Source of the DNA: Phaeotremella fagi
Lineage: Eukaryota > Basidiomycota > Tremellomycetes > Tremellales > Phaeotremellaceae
Direction of reading: 5' to 3'
Length of the DNA: 64,000 nucleotides
NCBI GenBank assembly: GCA_001599715.1
Contig: BCHU01000007.1
Coordinates: 67,586-131,585 of the forward strand
Shown here: positions 1-10,322 of the stretch, piece after piece
How positions within the stretch are numbered: position 1 is the first letter of the stretch
Layout: each line of letters starts with the position of its first letter
Notes under the pieces: generated by a model
What the model was told of the DNA's origin: nothing
Seen by the model: the letters and a program-made list of their open reading frames with translations, nothing else
Databases searched by the model: none
Made by a program: the position numbers and the translations under genes

Positions 1-497
1 CATTGTTCCCTAAATTCATCCCCAACACGACCATAGACGCCACTGAAGATTCGAAAGATGGTATAATCGAAGACCCCAAACCATCCGGATCAACCAGTAA
101 AGATATAAAACCTAATGTAAACATCGACGTCAAACCTAATCTCGCAGCCCTAAAGAAGAAAAGACAACCTAATCCCGAAGGTCAAATCGGTCGTTTGTTA
201 ATCATGAAATCGGGTAAAGTCAAAATGGTGTTAGGAGACGGGATAGTCATGGAAGTGACTCCAGGAGTCTCGTCGACGTTCGTGCAACAAATGATTCATT
301 TGGATAATCAATCTAAATCTGTCGTTGTACTTGGTGAGATCCATCGTCAGTACACTGTTACACCTGATATTGATCGGTTGTTGAATGAGTTGTATTTGTC
401 TGGGGGAGTTACACCTGGTGATAAGGAGCTTGAGGAGAGGAGAAAGTCGATGTTGGAGGTTAAACAGGAGAGGTTGGTTAAGATGGAGATTGATTAG
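1..497 (+). CDS. RPC53: RNA polymerase III subunit RPC4 (Rpc53), C-terminal part
   Basis: This is the 3' end of a gene whose start lies left of the window; the frame is open from base 3 to the stop at 495-497. The visible 164 residues are an acidic/Lys-rich linker followed by the conserved Rpc4 C-terminal domain, which begins near GQIGRLLIMKSGKVKMVLG and continues through a VVVLGEIHRQYTVTPDID segment. In the Pol III family this domain dimerises with the Rpc37 subunit in a TFIIF-like module that acts in initiation and termination at tRNA and 5S genes. The tail after the domain is short, charged and poorly conserved. No intron is needed in the visible part. Family assignment is strong; only the N-terminal extent is unknown. 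Confidence 0.88.
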   Translation, partial: LFPKFIPNTTIDATEDSKDGIIEDPKPSGSTSKDIKPNVNIDVKPNLAALKKKRQPNPEGQIGRLLIMKSGKVKMVLGDGIVMEVTPGVSSTFVQQMIHLDNQSKSVVVLGEIHRQYTVTPDIDRLLNELYLSGGVTPGDKELEERRKSMLEVKQERLVKMEID

Positions 498-776
498 GGT
501 AAGGGAGATTGTTTATTCTGGTTTCTTAACGAGGTAGAGACAGGGATATCTGATTATCAGAGGCTATGTAGACCATGCCATTGAAACCTGACACAATGAA
601 AAGAACGAATCCATTGATCATGGAGCGGCGAAACGTGAGAGCACGTAACGATTCAGAGACCCTTTGTGCACCAAACTCCACACGAGATATAATTCCAGGT
701 CATGACTCAATGTTACTTTTCATCCAACACATCCATCCACCAATATCCAACATCCATCCACCAACAACTAACAATC

Positions 777-1223
777 ATGAGTTCATGTTCCACCTCAACC
801 ATAATCCCCCAACTCCAATTCTTTCTTCTCCCCCACAAAATCTTTTCTGAGGATAACGAAACTCTAATCCCATTGAGACAACCTACACTTGGTCAATCAG
901 AAAAGACTTTACTCCAATCACTAACAAACGAAACCAAAACCCTTGGACCAAAATTGAATCTCCAAACCAATCCCAAACCCATCCAAATAGAGTTATCGTT
1001 AAACTCACCAATCCATTATCTAGAATACAAAAATTTACTTCTCAACCTACCTAAATCGAGTTACGAACCTCTCCCAAAGTATGTTGGGATTGACGAGTTG
1101 GAATCAGAAGTTTGTTTCAACTGTGGAGGTTGTTTTGGGTTTGGGGAGATTGGGTTGAAAGGTGTTGAAGGGTTTGGTGAGCAGTTTGTTTGTTTGGGTT
1201 GTACGGGTGGGGAGGGGGACTGA
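777..1223 (+). CDS. Hypothetical protein with C-terminal paired CxxC motifs
   Basis: An uninterrupted 148-residue frame starts at the ATG at 777; the frame is also open upstream, but I chose this ATG because the upstream sequence is low-complexity CATCCA repeats. The body is Leu/Asn/Pro-rich with no membrane segment. The last 35 residues hold two cysteine pairs, CFNC and CLGC, spaced by a Gly-rich loop, which could bind one zinc ion. I do not recognise the family. It sits between RPC4 and a RING-like protein on the same strand, with short spacers on both sides. The codon pattern is reasonable for this genome, but there is no independent support for expression. Confidence 0.5.
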   Translation: MSSCSTSTIIPQLQFFLLPHKIFSEDNETLIPLRQPTLGQSEKTLLQSLTNETKTLGPKLNLQTNPKPIQIELSLNSPIHYLEYKNLLLNLPKSSYEPLPKYVGIDELESEVCFNCGGCFGFGEIGLKGVEGFGEQFVCLGCTGGEGD

Positions 1224-1504
1224 AGATCAAGTAGTTTTATTGGGATGACTTCGTTCTTCTAATCTTGAATTCACTTGGTACCTCTTCTTGAATATTTTCA
1301 CACAACGTAGTGATGATCCCTATGATACTCTATCTCACATGATCTGTGTGAGTGTATCCATAGTCTGAGTAGATATCTCAATACTGCACCAGTCCAAATC
1401 GAATTTGCCACCAAAAGTAGCCACTCTGATCGTCGGTCTCGGTGATCGACATCCACATCGATATCACCATATCACCATCTCCCACCATCCACAACAACCC
1501 AAAG

Positions 1505-2655
1505 ATGTCATGTCAGACATGCTACTCAGAGTCCTCTCCCAAAGATCCCACATCCTACATCACACCATGTTGTAATACCCAAATCTGTTATCGCTGTATC
1601 GAGAAGAATCCTCGTTTGAAGCTTTACAATCCTTGTTTACGATGTGGGGAGGGTAAATCTGTTGCTGGGGGGAGTAAGATACGTTTAGGGTAGGTTATGT
1701 TTTGTTATGCTAGTTTAGTCGGCTGACTGATTGGGTTGGTAGTGCTAAACCCGCTCCTGCTCCTGTCGTAACTGAGGAAGTGTTGTTTACTATCGGTGAC
1801 GACGATGATGAGGATGAGCAACCGCCTGAATATTCTGACGGGGTGGAGGGGATCGTGGACTCGACGACCCCAGATACCGTGGATCAAAGCCAAGCAGAAG
1901 CATTTCCAGTGGAAGACCCAGAAGAAGAGATGGAAACGATAGAAATCAAACATTTGATCTCAAGGTCCGACACTCTCATCTCCATAGCAAGGAAATACGC
2001 AACAGACGTGAGTCCGACAATCATCCACCTAGCTAAAACCAACCTCCAGCCACACCACTTGATCTCATTGAACAATCTCCCTCCGTCTACCTTACACACC
2101 CATCCTCAACTCCTTCAGACCCGTCGTGAAATCGTCATTTCAAGACGATTGATCGCAAGATCAAAGTTGGATTCAGGTAGATTAGGGAAGTCGGGGGAAA
2201 CTGACTTTGAGTTGTTAGACCAAATCCCAAATCCTAATCCTAATCTTGATGTTGATGAACGTAAACGTCGACTTGAAAGATCAGTTAAAAGATTTCAATT
2301 GATGACGAAAACCGTTGATCCTATCGTTGGTCGTGTTTATCTATGTTTGGAAGGGGGTGATGAACCAGAACAAGAATTAGAACAAGCACATGGACGACTT
2401 GAAATTGAATCTTTTTCTGGGGATAGTGAGAAGAAGACAGTTGGGGGTGGGAACTATGAACAGAGAGCTTTGAATAGATTTTTGGATGATGAGGAATGGG
2501 AACGTGAGGCTTCTGGACCTTTTCGAAGTGAGTTGGGGGGTGGGGAGGGGGTTTGGGATAAATTTGGTCTGGGTGGGAAGGGAAAGGGGAAGGCTAATGC
2601 TAAATGGAAAGTCGTTAGTGGTATACCTGGCGTTGGCGCTGGTATCAAAATCTAA
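1505..2655 (+). CDS. RING-like zinc-finger plus LysM domain protein
   Basis: Two exons: 1505-1689 and 1743-2655, joined over a 53-nt intron (GTAGGT donor, branch CTGAC, GGTAG acceptor) that keeps frame. The N-terminus has a treble-clef/RING-like cysteine set (CQTC, PCCNTQICYRC, CLRCG), as in small intracellular zinc proteins. An acidic stretch (DDDDED) follows. Then comes a LysM-type module (about 45 residues beginning IEIKHLISRSDTLISIARKY), here without a signal peptide, which suggests an intracellular LysM protein rather than a secreted chitin-binding effector. The remainder is a charged, Gly-rich tail. The family of fungal RING/LysM proteins is known but its function is not; ubiquitin-ligase activity is not shown by the residues present. 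Confidence 0.65.
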
Positions 2656-2824
2656 GTAAAATCTTGAAGAACGATAGAGTTGTAGGTCATGTATTTATAT
2701 ACATCATAACATGTAGCTTTCCAATATGATACAAATATTCTTTATTGTCGAACCTCCCTCCTTTGATTGACCTAAAATGAATTAATGAACACTCATCAAA
2801 TCTAAGAGGAACAAACTCACCACC

Positions 2825-3235
2825 CTAAGTCTGTGGAGAAACAGGAGGAGAAAGAGGAACAGGTGGTTTAACCTTCAACCCCTCCCCACCAAAACTACCT
2901 AAACTGATAATCTCTCCATCACCTTTAACGACCCTTTTCAATTGACCACTAACAGGACCTGGATCAGGTGAAGTCGATAAAGTCAATACACCAGTTTCAG
3001 CGACCGTTGGATTGGAAGATGGTTCGATTGGGATACCTGAGTCTAGATATTGGGAATCTGGGGTGGTTTGGTCGATGGGTGTGGTGTTGGCTGGGTTGGA
3101 GGTTTCGGGGAGGAGGGAGGGTTGTTGATTCAGTTTTGTTGGGTCTATGGGGGGTGAGATTGGGGGGTTGGTGGGTTTGCTGGTGCTGAGACCACTTGGG
3201 GGGTTGGGGTTGGGGTTGGAGTCGGGATTGGACAT
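2825..3235 (-). CDS. Hypothetical Pro/Ser/Thr-rich small protein
   Basis: This reads as a 136-residue protein from the ATG at 3235. The N-terminal two thirds are low-complexity Pro/Asn/Ser/Thr, presumably disordered. The C-terminal third is more ordered-looking (QLKRVVKGDGEIISLGSFGG), which is where any conserved function would be. I do not recognise it. Just after the stop there is a strong intron-like sequence (GTGAGT at about 2818 down to TTTTAG near 2774), so the true 3' end may be spliced and the C-terminus different. Divergently transcribed from CSN1 across about 400 bp. Confidence 0.45.
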   Translation of the reverse strand: MSNPDSNPNPNPPSGLSTSKPTNPPISPPIDPTKLNQQPSLLPETSNPANTTPIDQTTPDSQYLDSGIPIEPSSNPTVAETGVLTLSTSPDPGPVSGQLKRVVKGDGEIISLGSFGGEGLKVKPPVPLSPPVSPQT

Positions 3236-3638
3236 TGTGAGGTGGTGGTGGTGTTGAAAGAAGAAGATGAAGGTTGTGTTGTGGTGTTGTTGTGTTAACT
3301 TCTTAGCCTCATGCTGTTGCTTGGTGCTTGGTGGCAACGTCATAGTCACTCGCAGTACAGGCCTACATTTTATGGTTCAGAATCGTCATTTCAATACCAT
3401 TTCTCTCGCAGATTTAGCTATGCATCGACTGTTCATTTGTGAGAATAACCATATCCAAATGGTTATATATGCATACATAGAATGTCAAGAGTAGGCTGAA
3501 TAAACCTTTGACCCAGTGTCAAATCACGTGACCACTCTAAGCTGTTACACTACCACCAACCTCACCTGTGATGACCATTTCAACCATTCTGGTAACATCA
3601 ACAGTACAAACGATAGCATCAAAAGACATTATCACGAC
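3236..3638. promoter_or_regulatory. Shared divergent promoter with palindromic E-box
   Basis: This 403-bp spacer separates a leftward hypothetical gene from rightward CSN1, so it must hold both promoters. It contains the 8-bp palindrome TCACGTGA at 3524-3531, the core of bHLH (Cbf1/Pho4/USF-type) binding sites. No clear TATA box is visible near the CSN1 start. Factor identity is inference. Confidence 0.4.
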
Positions 3639-5722
3639 ATGTTCACAAAATCAAAACCATTGAATGAAACACTATCCTCAATTTCAATCGATGAGTTCGA
3701 TTGGAAAACCTATCAATCAACGTATAAAGGTAAGAAACGAACCCAACCTCAGTTCCATCACTGACCGTTGTCACATCCCAGGTCGAGCATTGATAACAAG
3801 ACTTCAACATATCCCAAATCTAATTCTATCCTCTTCATCACCTTCACCACATAACTTGAAACTCGCGAGAGAAGCTTTAAATCGTTTAACGTCAATCATC
3901 AAAATTGAAACTCTAGATCATGAATCGTATTTGATGACGATGAATCAAATTGATTCAACTTATCATCCGGAGAAGATTGTCAAATCAACCAAAATTGATG
4001 CAATCGATTCTGAGACTGAAGGTCAGGTTTTAGTTGAAAGTGAAGCTATGGATGTTGAAGATAATCAAAATAAACCTGCAACGACAAGTTCAACTTCAAC
4101 TGTCGCTGTTCGAAGGGGAAGTAAGAATTCTGAACAGGACGGTGTACCAGATAGTAATTGGGTTGAATCAGTTATCGAAACTGAACGTAAAGAGAGTACG
4201 AGACTTGATGTAGAGCTTCGAGGGTATTTGAGTAACCTCATCAAAGAGAGTATAAGGGTGGGTTATTTTTCAACGTGAGGATATTGATTCTAACCCTTTA
4301 CGTTCTAGCTCACCTACCTCGCTTTCGCTCAACTGTCAATCAAAGTTGGTAACGCTCAAAACGCGATGAAAAATTACACCGCCGCTAGGGAATACAGTTC
4401 AAGTCCTTCTCATCTGGTTGAACTGTACTTGGGTATCATCGAAGTAAGTCAACGCCGAAAACCAACTCTAACTTTCACCTAGACCTGTCTCACGTTCAAT
4501 CAAATAAGCACCCTCCCCGGTCAAATCTCCAAACTCGAAGCCTCACTCGACAGACTTCATCCCCCAACAACCTCGAAACTAAACACCAACGAGTCAACCA
4601 CCGCCTCCGACATCCGAGAGATCAAAGAACGAGAAGAGAAATCCATCGAAGCCAGACGAGACATCGGTATCAAAATCAGAATCTCCAGATCAATCTCGAA
4701 ATTGAATTCTAGGGAATACGAGAAAGTCGTGAGAGAATTGATCCAAGTGTGTGAAGAAGGTGGTTTAGGTGATTGGGAAGGTTTGATCATGTCATCAAAC
4801 GATTTGGGTTTGATCGCTGCCATCACTGGGTTAGCTAGTTTGAACCGTGAAAGTATCAAACGGTTGTTATTGGATAAAAGTAAATTTAGGGGTTGTTTGG
4901 ATGACACGCAAAGTTGGATTTTGGATTTAATAAGGAATTTCGTCGAAGCTCGTTATGGTGATGTGATGAGTTTATTCGAGATGACCGAGGTGAGTTGATT
5001 GGATGGAAAGGATTCCATTGTTAACTCGAATCATTTAGAAAACGCTGCTCCTCTCCCCATTACTCTCTCCCCATACTACCACTCTCCTCAACCTAATCCA
5101 AACGAAAGCAGTCATCCAATATATCTCACCCTTCTCATCAGTCAAAATCTCAACAATGGCAAAAGAATTCAACACGTCGGAAGAAGAGATGACTAGGTTT
5201 ATTGAGAATTTGACTGAAAACGGGGAGATCAACGGTAAAATTGATTTGATCGATGGTGTAAGTCGACGTTGCCCTTGAACCTCATTTGTAAAGTACTGAT
5301 AGCGATTTTAGTTGTTGATCATTAAATCCGTCGATCCTAGGGAAGAACTCTTACAGAAATCTATGAAGATAGGCCATAAAGTCTCCGAAACGACTCGAGC
5401 AGGAATGTTCAGAATGAAACTGTGAGCTAGAGTGTTGATCATAACGAAACCATCGATTAATCCAATAATTTACAGGATCGAAGCGAAAATCATCGTCAAC
5501 CCATCGAAATCCGATCATTCACAACCCCAACCCCCGAAATCTAAATCTAGATTGTTGAACCAAAAATCTGAGAACAAGATGGCTGAAGGGACTGGATACC
5601 TTGAAACCCCTGATTTGGGGGATGAATTCAGTGTTTCGGTTGGACAGGAGGGGGAGATGGATGATGAGTTGGGAATGGAGGGGGAAGAGGAGGAGGGGGA
5701 TGATGAGGAGATGAGGGAGTAG
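3639..5722 (+). CDS. CSN1: COP9 signalosome subunit 1 (CSN1/GPS1)
   Basis: Seven exons, all in frame: 3639-3729, 3782-4257, 4309-4443, 4483-4989, 5039-5257, 5312-5421, 5476-5722. The product carries the RPN7/PCI architecture of CSN1: helical repeats (KVGNAQNAMKNYTAAREY), then the PCI winged-helix region (QTKAVIQYISPFSSV, GEINGKIDLIDG) and an acidic tail. In the signalosome this subunit scaffolds the Csn5 deneddylase that removes Nedd8 from cullins. The N-terminus is shorter than in animals and has no targeting signal. The ATG at 3639 was chosen because the same frame upstream begins only with a non-ATG codon. Exon 5 is read in a frame different from the longest open frame there; the join is set by the conserved PCI sequence. 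The last 25 residues are almost all Glu/Asp/Gly. Confidence 0.85.
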
Positions 5723-6127
5723 GTGGTGACTCAAGGGAGATAGGTTGTAGATATTATGACTGTTTATACGATTGATTGATTATGCATTGTAGATTTAATT
5801 TATGCCTGTTGTCGATTAATCCTCCCCTAGTAAAATAATTCAGTTTGTCAAAATTCAGGAATTGAGCAATAACAATAATATTTTCATCTCAGATCGTCAA
5901 TAAAAGAATAAGAGAGTTTAAAATCTAAAAGTGGAAGAAAGAAACCAAGTCAAAAATGAAGTTAAAAACAATGAAAGAGTATAAACAAAAAATAAAGTAG
6001 AAAAAAAATGCAATGCGTTATATCTATTTCTATATGAACAGATTGGCCCCTTTTTGAGATTTCAGATTCCGATTCGATTAATTCTTTCATTCCAACCCCC
6101 TCCTCCAAATTCAATTTTTGTTCCCCT
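5723..6127. other. Convergent 3' spacer, no gene seen
   Basis: Between the tail-to-tail ends of CSN1 and the mitoferrin gene. It is A/T-rich with runs such as AATAAAGTAG and poly-A stretches near 5990-6010, fitting 3' UTRs and polyadenylation signals for both strands. No coding or RNA feature recognised. Confidence 0.6.
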
Positions 6128-7801
6128 CTATACGTGAGAACCAGTTTCAGGTAACACACCACCAGTCTTGATAAGTACTTCTACGATCTCATGTCAGCCT
6201 TGGTAAATGAGAAAAAAAAGAGGAATCCAAGGAACCTACTAAAGAACTCATAACTCATCCAAGAGATTGCCGTACTTGGAGCAACGGTTAATACCCTGGG
6301 TAACATCCCTCTTCTTAATCCTCTCAAACCGTCTCTCTCCCTGATGATCCGTAACGCTTCAGACATCCCTCGGGCATTTCGTATCCTTGGATCAGTAGAT
6401 GAACCTCTAGTTTGGAGTAAAGTCTGTTTATTGAAAGAGATCAGTTCCAAGTACAATTGACAATCAAAGACCAATAGACGAATTGACAAACCTTAGCAAC
6501 ATCCAAAGGAGTAGTCACAGCAGCCGCTAACCCCCCAGCAATACCCCCCGCAACGACATGCGTACCAGGCGAATAACCTCCATCAGGGTTGAACAGCGTT
6601 TTCAAAGATTCATAAGCTGAAAATTGAACTGCCGTGAATGGGACCGACATGGTCAGTGTGGTAGGGTACGAGACGTAGAAGGCTGAAATCCCTTCAGAGG
6701 CGTAGACGGATTTCGCACATGAGAAGACTGTGCGGTGGGGGGAGTTTCGGATTTGCATTCGTTGTTTGATGACTGGAAGGTTTGATTAGCTTTCTGTTTT
6801 GACGGGTGATATCGGAGTGAGAAAGGAATTGAGGATGAATCGTCCCCTTGAGTCTTTATTTGTCTCAATCTCCTTCTCTCAACTAAAGAGATCTTATCCA
6901 AGTTGAAAACGCTTCACTTCACCCAATCCTGGGTAACGATCTATCCAACCATCCATTACCCAAACTCCCCTCGACCCAACTCTCAACCCCAAGTGAAACC
7001 ACACTCACCATCAAAAGGATTCATCAAAGCATCACTGGAAACAGTAGCAGCTGCCCCCGCCAACGCCGTACCCCCAACCCCAATCCAACCATCCCCCCTA
7101 CCCCCAGAGATCTCACGTACGAACTCGTACATCCCAAAATGGGCAGCATGAGCGGGTCCAGCACCCATAATAACCGAAGCTACACCTCGCCAAAGTGATC
7201 GAAGACCTTCGGTCGTGGAAATTGATTTTAGGTGTTGGGAGATCGTCGTTAGTGGTGCTGCTGGGGCTTGGGGTCTGAGGGAGGCGGGGAGAGATGGATT
7301 GGTTGGTGTGAGTGGTTGAAGGACTGGGGTTAGGGATGGTAGGATTTGCATTCGGGTCTGAAAAGTTGGTGTTAGGTGTTAATTTGGAAGTGGGTTCTCG
7401 AGACTCACTTTGATGGAATCAACAGGGAATATTGCTGCATGTTCAGATATCCCAGCCTACGTTTAAGTCAGTAAGACAATTTTTTCTTAGAGTTCAACAT
7501 CGAATCACGACCAGAATCGATGAACGTTGAATGGAAGCACAAAACGACCTACCATAGCTCCAGCAGCCATGTTAACAGCCCAACCAGATCCAACAGGTAA
7601 ACTCTCATAATCATGATCCTCCTCGTCCAAATCGAGGATCATCGATCCAGAAGCAGAAGCTGAAGCTGAGGTTTCACCATTAGGATGCGGTGCTAAAAGG
7701 TGAGCGGAGTGGGGATGAACATGAAGACGTGGTGCTGATGTCGAAATTGAAGTTGAGGTTGAGGTTGAGGTCGAAGCTGAAGAGGTCGAGGTAGAGGACA
7801 T
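6128..7801 (-). CDS. MRS3/4-like: Mitoferrin-type mitochondrial carrier (Mrs3/Mrs4 family)
   Basis: Six exons reading leftward from the ATG at 7801; the last small exon encodes KVLIKTGGVLPETGSHV and stops at 6130-6128. It has the three-fold mitochondrial carrier repeat: PVDSIKTRMQ, PFDVIKQRMQ and PLDVAKTLLQTR are the three Px[D/E]xxKxxxQ-type signatures. The segment GAGPAHAAHFGMYEF is typical of the iron-transporting mitoferrins. The family moves ferrous iron across the inner mitochondrial membrane for heme and Fe-S synthesis. The N-terminal about 55 residues are a Ser/Thr repeat and His/Asp-rich extension not found in the core family. The intron before the last exon uses a GTAGGT donor. Substrate is inferred from family, not from a tested residue. 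Confidence 0.85.
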
Positions 7802-8939
7802 TGGATCTCAAATCGAACGAAAAGATGAACCCCCAAAAATCCCTATGTATCCTTATGTTACTGATATACCGTGTGCCGCTATCACAGAATAACGTTTCCT
7901 ATACCTCTAAACCAATTTGACAATGGTATAATGTAGTTGAGGGAATGATAAACGAATTGAAAATGTGATGGTAGTTGAATTTAAAGTAAATTTCGTTGAC
8001 GTCGATATTTTTTTCGTTTTCTCGTGGGTGTCAAGTTAGGATTAATGTCCTGACTTTTGATACGTATTTTCCCTAAGGTCGGTAAAGAATTCCTTAGAGT
8101 CGATGTATGCAAGTCTTCGTTTTGGTTATCTTTTATCTATAGATGCAATGTTAGTTGGGTGAATCTATAGACGATGATGATGATAATCCAATACTTCGAA
8201 GGGATACATGACAGAAATCCATCAATCCATCCCTTGAAATTTCGCAGTAACACTCCAACAGCAAAATACACTCCAAACTCACCTCGGTAATAAATCCACC
8301 AAACAAATTATCTTTCGTCGAAATCAACAAACAAACTAGTAATTATTTGAATATTTCAAACACTAAAATATCTTGAGATTCAATAATTCTAATCTGATAA
8401 AAAAACGAAAGAAAAAGGTGTCTTTTTTGGGAATCGGCCGATAGTGTGTGTCTACTCCAGGTATTGCTCGGCTAGAGAGCGAGAAGGAGGGAACGGTCTA
8501 ATGCGCTTCTTATCAATGCATTGGGTTTAAGGAGTGTTGTTTTTAGGATGTTCTGACTTGTCTTATTGCTTCGCTATCATCTTGAGATCTGTTTATCGAT
8601 GCTATCACCCAAGACGAATGACAAGTTGGAGGGGAGGGGGGGGGGGGGGGGGGGGGGGTGGTGGAAATGATCTCATGTCACCGAATATATCCGACTGGTT
8701 TCGACTTAGACTTGGGATTCAGCATGTACGAGTATATCTCCTATCAGATTGTATAGTGAGAGATACAGTCCTATTCTGATCAGAAGGCATGACTTCCACC
8801 CAAGCCAGTCACAACAATGAGGAGATGAAGTAAAATCTGAATATTCTCTATACTACAAATATCGTACACTCCATGTATGCCAGATAATGAAACCACCATT
8901 CCCGACCACCACCATCTGAATGAACTCATCTCATCAATC
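7802..8939. other. 1.1-kb spacer with a long G tract
   Basis: Upstream of the mitoferrin start and downstream of FIS1. It likely includes the mitoferrin promoter in its left part. A G homopolymer lies at 8636-8658. Open frames across it are interrupted by low-complexity sequence and show no family match. No RNA gene recognised. Confidence 0.5.
8636..8658. repeat. Poly-G tract of 23 bases
   Basis: 23 consecutive G, preceded by GGGGA. It is intergenic. On either strand it can form quadruplex or slip during replication, and its exact length may be a sequencing or assembly estimate. Confidence 0.9.
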
Positions 8940-9807
8940 TCACTTCCGGGCAGCACGTTTCCAAATACTAGCAACGACGATTCCAGTAACAGCCGCAGCC
9001 CCAGCTAAAATTCCAACTCCTAAAATCGTGTTGTCAATACTCATTCCAGAAAAGTAAAGGGGGACATACCAATATAACCATCCCTCGTTACAGCTCTATC
9101 AATGAGTACACGTAAAGATTGAGCTTGCATGTTATCAGGTTCTACTGCGAGTAATAAATCTATGTTTTTTATTGTTAATATCAACCTTTTTACTGTAATG
9201 ACTGCAGACGTACCATTGAATCTCTTTGCGTAAGCGTAATTCTTTAATTTCATATGTCCAATCGCTATGTAATAAGCGCATTCTCTTCGATGGGATGGGG
9301 AAGATGAATAGATTTCTGTGCGGTGTAAGTTACTTGGTGATGGAAAATTTTGAACTAACCTTGTAATAATCTTATTCCTTCGGTTTGTAATTCTGCTGAT
9401 GTCGATTTAACAAGACCCCACCCTAGAATATATCAGTATAAGTCTTCGAGTAGGTTAATGAGGATCCAAATGAACAGAAGTAGAGTAAATTGGAGTATGA
9501 GAGTATGGTTTCTGGCCAATGATGAAAATCATTAACAGGTATTCATCAAAAGAACACCAAACATCATAAGCAAGCAACCAAAACCTATCCGAACACAATT
9601 AAAACACCACACTAACCATAATTGAATTTAGATTGAGTAGTGACATGACCCTGTTCAATCTCTCTATAGTATTGTGTACGAAGGACCTAAAGGAAATCAC
9701 ATCAGTGTCTAGATCATATTTTCACGACCAGACATGACACCTACCTCTAATTCATCGAATGATAGACTGGTCTCAGCTTCTGCGGCATATGGTAAATCAG
9801 TAGGCAT
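8940..9807 (-). CDS. FIS1: Mitochondrial fission protein FIS1
   Basis: Six short exons read leftward from the ATG at 9807 to the TGA at 8942-8940, giving about 155 residues, the usual size of the family. The product has the TPR-like bundle (VLRTQYYREIEQGHVTTQSKFNYGWGLVKS, RRECAYYIAIGHMKLKNYAYAK, ANN-like DLLLAVEPDNMQAQSLR) and a C-terminal tail anchor (VGILAGAAAVTGIVVASIW) followed by the basic KRAARK. The tail inserts in the outer mitochondrial and peroxisomal membranes and the cytosolic bundle recruits the dynamin Dnm1 through adaptors. Every intron is about 45-80 nt with standard donors. No oddities; the peptide is continuous over all six joins. Confidence 0.9.
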
Positions 9808-10322
9808 ATTTTTAGGTGTATGTGGTTTTTGGTTAAGAAGATAGATATCTATGATTTTATTTGAATTTATTTATACGTTGTGTAGGTGCACAGCAGCCGT
9901 GATGACGAGGCGAGCGGAGGTGGGCGTTGTGGGTGTGGCTGGGTGGCAAATGGTGGAGATGCTGGAAGATTCTGCAGATACAAGCAGAGACATGGATACA
10001 TGGATGCATCGATCAAACAGACCAGTTGATCAATGCTATCAGAACCAAGTGTTCTTCAATTTTTAATCGATGTTCTAAAGTGGTGTCGAGAAAACAGAAT
10101 CCCAATGGAACAATGAATACGCCGCTCTGTTAACTGAAAATGTAATATCCGACTATCAAACATCCCATCGTCCAAGTAAAACCTACTAATCCCAAAGAGA
10201 GAAAGCGAAATTAAGACATAGATAAAGACAAAGAAAGTAAATACAATCCCCAACACCCCTTAAACCCCAATTCTACATCTACAGACCCATACCAACATCC
10301 ACCCAAGATCCACTCCCTCAGC
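9808..10322. other. Spacer between DAO and FIS1, no gene seen
   Basis: About 515 bp: FIS1 promoter side on the left and D-amino-acid oxidase 3' flank on the right. Short open frames here overlap each other and carry no recognisable domain. No RNA gene recognised. Confidence 0.5.

Noticed and set aside
8534..8779. 81-codon frame with a poly-Gly run
   Set aside because: The Gly run is only the poly-G tract translated; the rest is unrelated to any family.
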